NCBI GenBank assembly: GCA_004352715.1
Contig: SCFE01000001.1
Span: 3,848,738-3,912,737 of the forward strand
Reading direction: 5' to 3'
Source of the DNA: Hofstenia miamia
Taxonomy: Eukaryota > Xenacoelomorpha > Acoela
Length of the DNA: 64,000 bases
Every line of letters starts with the position of its first letter. The first letter of the stretch is position 1. Positions 58,874 through 64,000 of the stretch are shown here, one piece after another. The notes beneath the pieces were generated by a model. It was given only the letters and a program-made list of their open reading frames with translations. It was not told where the DNA came from and made no database searches. The position numbers and the translations under genes are program-made.

Positions 58874-60393
58874 TCCTCCTCTATCCAATTTATTTGTCTT
58901 TTGCAGAATTTCTTCGTGTGGCCCTTGTTACCACACATTTGGCATTTTAGATCTTTTCTTTTTATTTGTTTTATTGTGCCATCTTTCAACTTGATCTTTA
59001 CTAGATCTTCTCCTGATTTTTTAATTACTTGTTTATTCACTGTTTTAGTGATCATAGGTGGCATGCGATTTATTATCGGTTTCCCAATCGTCGATTTCTC
59101 ATTAATTCTTGCGTTACTTTCCATCGTTATCTGTATTGCGAGTCCTTTTCTAATCATTCTATCTAACGAATCGTCTGCGTCGCATTTAATTTGGAATTGT
59201 GTTCGAATTGCCTCCGGCAAACCTTTACTGATGTGCGCAAACAAGTCATATTTCGAATATCGCTGTTCTCTTGAACTAAGTTTCAGCAATCTTTCCACTT
59301 GAGACATGTAATTCCTTAAGTCGTCCCTAGTATTCATCTTCATTCCGTTTAACAACATCCGATACTGGCTCTTAAAGCTCTCATCATCGTAGTACTGCTG
59401 GTATTCCCCTATCAACTTTTTATATTCCATTTTTGTTTGGGTTTCCAGCACCAAATAATGCTGATAGGCTGCGCCCGACAAGTATAATGGGAATCTCGCT
59501 GCCGCTCTTTGTTGCGTTACTTTTCTCTCTTTCATACTCATTTCGAAAATTTCCAACCATTCGTTAAATGTTGGTGAGTAATTATCTACTCTTCCCGTGA
59601 ATTTCGGTAGCACCGCTTTGCATACTGACGTATCATTATCGTCCTCCTCCGCTAATATTGTGTCTTTGAAAGTTGGTTTAGTTTCAATCGTTTTTTCACA
59701 ATTGGATTTTACTTGCTTTGTCACATTTTGTACCAACTTTTTTATAAATTCTTCTTCGTTTTGACATGCTTTGTAGTCGTCCATCGTTAACTCATCTTGT
59801 GGTACCGCTGTGTTCAACTCTTGCGGTTTTTCTACTACCACATTCTCTATCGTAGTTATTTCGCTCTTTTTTAACTCAGTTAGTCTTATTTCGTCTTTCA
59901 AATTGTCAATTTCTAGTTGCTTCATTATGTTTTCTTCTCTTAAGTTCACGTTTTCTTCGTGTAACTCTGTTATCATCTTCTGCAGACGATCACTTTGTAG
60001 TTTTATCTCCTTATTCACCTCGGTTAACTGTTCAATCTGGTTTTGGAACAAATTCCTTTGCTCGGTTAGTCGGAGACTTGTGTCTTCTTTGATCTCGTCT
60101 ATTAACCTCTCTTTTTCGTCATGTTTTATCTCGACTTCTTTTACCCTTTCGATTAACCTTTCAATCTGCTTTGTTAAGTGTTGCCTTTCTTTCGTGTTAT
60201 TTTCAATTACTTCCATTAACTGCATTGTCGTCAGCTGACTAGTCAACTCTGCAGGTTGAAGTATTTGCTCAGCTGGGGACTGTTCGCTTTCGTCTAGGGA
60301 CACATTCACGTCTGGGTTTTCGGGGGTGTTCCTCATCTGAGGAGTTTTCTGAGTTCTAGCTCTGGTTTTCTGCTTCTTCTTTGAATTAACCAT
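58874..60393 (-). CDS. gag of element D, intact over ~506 residues
   Basis: ATG at 60393 (MVNSKKKQKTRARTQKT) opens a frame with no stop to the join at 58873. Residues 1-45 are basic then Pro/Asp/Ser-rich. About 55-185 are coiled coil. About 265-420 are the capsid-like region (VLPKFTGRVD, RFPLYLSGAAYQHY, DDLRNYMSQVERLLKLS) that aligns with A and B. A CCHC knuckle, CQMCGNKGHTKKFC, lies at about 58905-58946. The lack of stops suggests a recent, possibly still coding copy. Confidence 0.85.
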
Positions 60394-60458
60394 TTTTCTT
60401 TCTTCAGCTTAGGGTATTCTTCTGGTTGTTCACTTTTCCCACTAATTAGAAGCTCNNN

Positions 60459-60624
60459 TCGTAAGCTCATTAGTCAATTCTGCTGGTTGAAGTATTTGCT
60501 CAGCTGGGGACTGTTCGCTTTCAGCTAGGGACACATTTACGTCTGGGTTTTCGGGTGTGTTCCTCATCTGAGGAGTTTTCTGGGTTCTAGCTTTGGTTTT
60601 CGGTTTTCTTTTCGAATTAACCAT
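60459..60624 (-). pseudogene. second gag start of element D (duplicate at N join)
   Basis: It repeats 60235-60393 with roughly 93 per cent identity by eye (MVNSKRKPKTKARTQKT) and ends at NNN (60456-60458). Substitutions rather than identity suggest two alleles or copies joined by the assembler. Confidence 0.7.
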
Positions 60625-60847
60625 TTTTCTTTCTTCAGCTTGGGGTATTCCTTCTGGTTGTTCACTTTTCCCATTAATTAGAAGCTCTGGTAAGGTGTCA
60701 AGTGTTCGTTATTTTTCCTTTTCTAGCTAGGTATCTTTGATAGTTTCCACTAATTCCAGTTTTCCAATCCTTTTAGGTTTTCCTCCAATTCAGGTGATTC
60801 AAAAAGAAATTTTTCTTCTCCTGAATCTTCCTTTGCGCTGTTGAGCG
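60625..60847 (-). other. leader of element D between primer-binding site and gag
   Basis: Untranslated leader by position. No feature seen in it. Confidence 0.6.
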
Positions 60848-60863
60848 CCTGTCATGGTCGCCA
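60848..60863 (-). promoter_or_regulatory. primer-binding site of element D
   Basis: The minus strand reads TGGCGACCATGACAGG directly after the LTR end TCTACA. Element B has TGGAGACTGTGACAGG at the same place. The first nine or so bases would pair with a tRNA ending GGTCGCCA; an arginine tRNA is one candidate, by inference only. Confidence 0.6.
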
Positions 60864-61812
60864 TGTAGAATCCCGCCAACCTCTATACTATGAATTATTA
60901 GCTCAATTTAGGAGCTGCTATAACCTTTATTCCCTCCTCTGATAGTACGGTAGGTGACAGACTCCATTCTCCATCTCTCTTCTTTCAGTTCTTTTGTTCA
61001 GCCGTTAAATAACTATATTATTATCTGATCAACTAAAATTGATACAAACCTAACTACTATTACTTTAGATCCAAGACACGAGACGGAGGGTACAAAGTAC
61101 AGGGTACGCTTACCCGACCTGCAGCAAAGCACAAAAGAGGAATTGAAGAATTACGCTATCACGAGTATTTCCATGCGATACTGGCACATCAATAGAGACA
61201 CCAACCACAACTTAGATGACTCAATGTAATGGAATAGTGTGTACGAATACAATGGTGATAATGTGTGATACCTTACTAATTTAATGTATTGATTGTTCTT
61301 GTTATCGATAAGTTTGTCTAATAAAGGAATCTCGCAACCGTGATGCATTAGCTTGTTATGAGTTCGTACATATAAATAACTACATGTGGGCCTAGAGTAC
61401 ATGTGAACAATCAATACGGCCACAGTGAAATGAATGAATTGATAGTCCGTCAATCTACTAGTAATTATATGTAATAAACAACATCCAAGATGATGCAAAT
61501 AGATCTTGTGATTTCCTATGTTCCCTGATGTAAACAGATGTAATATCATAATGTAATAAAAGGTGTAATATGAACAACGAATGATAGGAAAGCTAATACG
61601 AGTAAAAGCCCCTATTCCTACACCTAACCTAAGAGCCTCTCGGGTAAGCACCAGCTATACACTGCACCCGTTAACTGGATTCGTGAACCACCGTCTAGAA
61701 TACCTGAGAGCTCGAACGTTTAGCTTTCCATTGTATTAAGTAAAATAACCTGATACAAAAAACATAAAGTAAATCCAGTAAATTAGATTCATCAACAAAC
61801 TGATCAACTACA
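60864..61812 (-). repeat. 5' LTR of element D (949 bp)
   Basis: On the minus strand it starts TGTAGTTGATCAG at 61812 and ends GGATTCTACA at 60864, giving TGTAG/CTACA inverted ends. An internal block, TTAGGTGTAGGAATA (about 61626-61612), matches the LTR of A. The length fits the 926 and 972 bp LTRs of B and A. The end at 60864 is firm; the start is chosen by similarity. Confidence 0.65.
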
Positions 61813-61861
61813 CACTTTTTATAGTAAAAGAATTAACAACAATCAAATATTTAACTAGTAC

Positions 61862-62861
61862 NNNNNNNNNNNNNNNNNNNNNNNNNNNNNNNNNNNNNNN
61901 NNNNNNNNNNNNNNNNNNNNNNNNNNNNNNNNNNNNNNNNNNNNNNNNNNNNNNNNNNNNNNNNNNNNNNNNNNNNNNNNNNNNNNNNNNNNNNNNNNNN
62001 NNNNNNNNNNNNNNNNNNNNNNNNNNNNNNNNNNNNNNNNNNNNNNNNNNNNNNNNNNNNNNNNNNNNNNNNNNNNNNNNNNNNNNNNNNNNNNNNNNNN
62101 NNNNNNNNNNNNNNNNNNNNNNNNNNNNNNNNNNNNNNNNNNNNNNNNNNNNNNNNNNNNNNNNNNNNNNNNNNNNNNNNNNNNNNNNNNNNNNNNNNNN
62201 NNNNNNNNNNNNNNNNNNNNNNNNNNNNNNNNNNNNNNNNNNNNNNNNNNNNNNNNNNNNNNNNNNNNNNNNNNNNNNNNNNNNNNNNNNNNNNNNNNNN
62301 NNNNNNNNNNNNNNNNNNNNNNNNNNNNNNNNNNNNNNNNNNNNNNNNNNNNNNNNNNNNNNNNNNNNNNNNNNNNNNNNNNNNNNNNNNNNNNNNNNNN
62401 NNNNNNNNNNNNNNNNNNNNNNNNNNNNNNNNNNNNNNNNNNNNNNNNNNNNNNNNNNNNNNNNNNNNNNNNNNNNNNNNNNNNNNNNNNNNNNNNNNNN
62501 NNNNNNNNNNNNNNNNNNNNNNNNNNNNNNNNNNNNNNNNNNNNNNNNNNNNNNNNNNNNNNNNNNNNNNNNNNNNNNNNNNNNNNNNNNNNNNNNNNNN
62601 NNNNNNNNNNNNNNNNNNNNNNNNNNNNNNNNNNNNNNNNNNNNNNNNNNNNNNNNNNNNNNNNNNNNNNNNNNNNNNNNNNNNNNNNNNNNNNNNNNNN
62701 NNNNNNNNNNNNNNNNNNNNNNNNNNNNNNNNNNNNNNNNNNNNNNNNNNNNNNNNNNNNNNNNNNNNNNNNNNNNNNNNNNNNNNNNNNNNNNNNNNNN
62801 NNNNNNNNNNNNNNNNNNNNNNNNNNNNNNNNNNNNNNNNNNNNNNNNNNNNNNNNNNNNN
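61862..62861. other. assembly gap (1000 N, nominal)
   Basis: It separates the element D flank from the satellite array. Confidence 0.95.
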
Positions 62862-64000
62862 TAAACTACTATATATATATATATATATATATAATGGAAT
62901 AATCGGTAATATCTCAACGAGTTTTCATCGTATGGACTTCGCACCTAGTTCATTCGATTGCAAATTAAAAACTGCATATCGAAAAGTACTTATAAGTAGT
63001 CTAAGACATGGCCTACTATGTTTCCGTTTACGATTTTTTATTAGTCAACCCAAAGTTTTTTAACTGAAATTTTACAAAGTAATCGTGAATATCTCTGTCA
63101 ATATTGGTGCTATGGACTTTGCAGTACATTTATTCGATTGCAAATTAAAAACTACATCTAGAAAAGTACTTATAAGAAGTCTAAAACATGGCCTACTATG
63201 TTTCAGTTTATGATTTTTAATCAGTTTTTTCAAAAATTTTTTTAGTAAAATTTTAAAAAATAATCATGAATTTCTCTGTTAATATTAGTGCTACGGACTT
63301 CGCACTACTTTAATTCGATTGCAAATTAAAAACTACATTTAGAAATTGTCTTTAATGCCGTCTCAGGCATGGCCTACTATGTGCCAATTTTAAATTTCTT
63401 TTAGTAACCTACTATATATATATACTGTATATATATATATATAATATCGAATATTCGGAAATATCTCAGCGAGTTTTGATTGTATTGACTTCGCACTTAG
63501 TGCATTCGATTGCAAATTAAAAACTGCAGCTAAAAATGATCTTAAAAAACCTTTCAAACGTGGACTACTATGTTTTTATCATTAATATTTCATTAGTCAC
63601 CCAAAACCATTTAACACTAAATTTAAAAAATTACAATCGTTAATATCTTTGTGAATAATTGTGATATGGACCTAAAACTATGTTTATTCGATTGAAAAAT
63701 CAAAATTACTTATAAAAACATCCTTTGAAAGAGTCTTCGATATGGACTACCAATCCATTGGAAATTAAATTTTACATATAGATCTTTTATTAAAATTAAT
63801 TTTTTCAGTAGTCTTTATGGTTTTATTTTTTTTCAACAAAAAATTTCAAATATATTTGTACGTATCTCAATGAATAATTCTTGGATTAAGTTGAAACCAC
63901 TTTTATTCGATTGCTATTAAAATTTTAAATGTAAATATTTTCTTTAAACTTGTTTTAGACTATGTCTTCATCGTTAAAAATTTGATTTATTTTTTGCATT
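62862..64000. repeat. satellite array, ~180 bp unit, decaying rightward
   Basis: The word ATTCGATTGCAAATTAAA starts at 62952, 63132, 63313 and 63504, with weaker copies at 63686 and 63905. Spacings are 180, 181, 191, 182 and 219 bp. Accompanying words GGACTTCGCA and TGGCCTACTATGT keep the same order. The 191 bp unit contains a TA microsatellite (about 63413-63443). The array runs past base 64000 and probably into the gap on the left. Confidence 0.9.

Larger units (their letters stand above)
58874..61812 (-). mobile_element. Ty3/gypsy element D, related to A/B: gag, leader and 5' LTR
   Basis: Going down the minus strand: 5' LTR, primer-binding site, leader, a partial gag start, a three-N join, then full gag to a single-N join at 58873. 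Pol is absent, cut off where the Penelope fragment is joined. Gag and LTR resemble A/B in layout and in several motifs, so this is a sister family in the same group. Confidence 0.85.

Noticed and set aside
61151-61651. 166-residue frame on the minus strand
   Set aside because: It lies inside the LTR of element D, has no motif and is not open in the related LTRs of A or B.
1-64000. tRNA and rRNA genes
   Set aside because: I looked for B-box/T-arm GGTTCGA(A/N)TCC-type words with matching acceptor stems and saw none.

Overview
The window is AT-rich DNA from a eukaryote, most likely an invertebrate animal. The evidence is split genes with GT-AG introns, animal-type transposons (Ty3/gypsy, CR1-like and other LINEs, a Penelope-like element, rosa-like mariner, pogo-like and hAT elements), TA and satellite repeats, and no bacterial gene organisation. 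I cannot name the species. It is a draft scaffold with five large N gaps (10080-10149, 12365-13170, 26313-27312, 47586-48585, 61862-62861), one 12-N gap and several one- or three-N joins that sit inside repeats.

Layout. 1-7505: 3' part of an old, CpG-depleted gypsy copy (A) with its 3' LTR. 7506-12098: DNA with no CpG at all, holding an ~890 bp inverted-repeat element. 12099-22217: a young gypsy insertion (B) of the same family, with a CTTG target-site duplication, mis-assembled inside. 22218-30420: CpG-free host DNA with foldback repeats, a minus-strand gypsy pol of another family (C) and a small rosa-like mariner. From about 30.35 kb CpG becomes normal. 30.5-36.6 kb: a possible exon, a decayed minus-strand LINE and an unassigned reading frame. 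37077-39378: a phase-consistent six-exon host gene. 40-42 kb: a CR1-like LINE. 43330-44081: a pogo-type MITE. 45-52 kb: decayed coding pieces, a 51 bp palindromic tandem repeat, a second large inverted-repeat element and a 28 bp minisatellite. 53520-54892: a minus-strand host gene with a J-domain-like C terminus. 55.4-58.9 kb: a hAT remnant and a Penelope-like RT. 58874-61812: gag, primer-binding site and 5' LTR of a third A/B-related gypsy element (D), minus strand. 62862-64000: a ~180 bp satellite array.

The most interesting system is the gypsy group A/B/D. Its LTRs are about 926-972 bp, start TGTAG and end CTACA. The coiled-coil gag ends in a CCHC knuckle. A canonical -1 slippery heptamer lies one codon before the gag stop and leads exactly into the pol frame. 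Downstream of the integrase lies additional coding sequence that I cannot match to env or any known domain. The two host genes (a possible divergent OTU-like protein and a possible J-domain protein) rest on splice-site and phase reasoning only.
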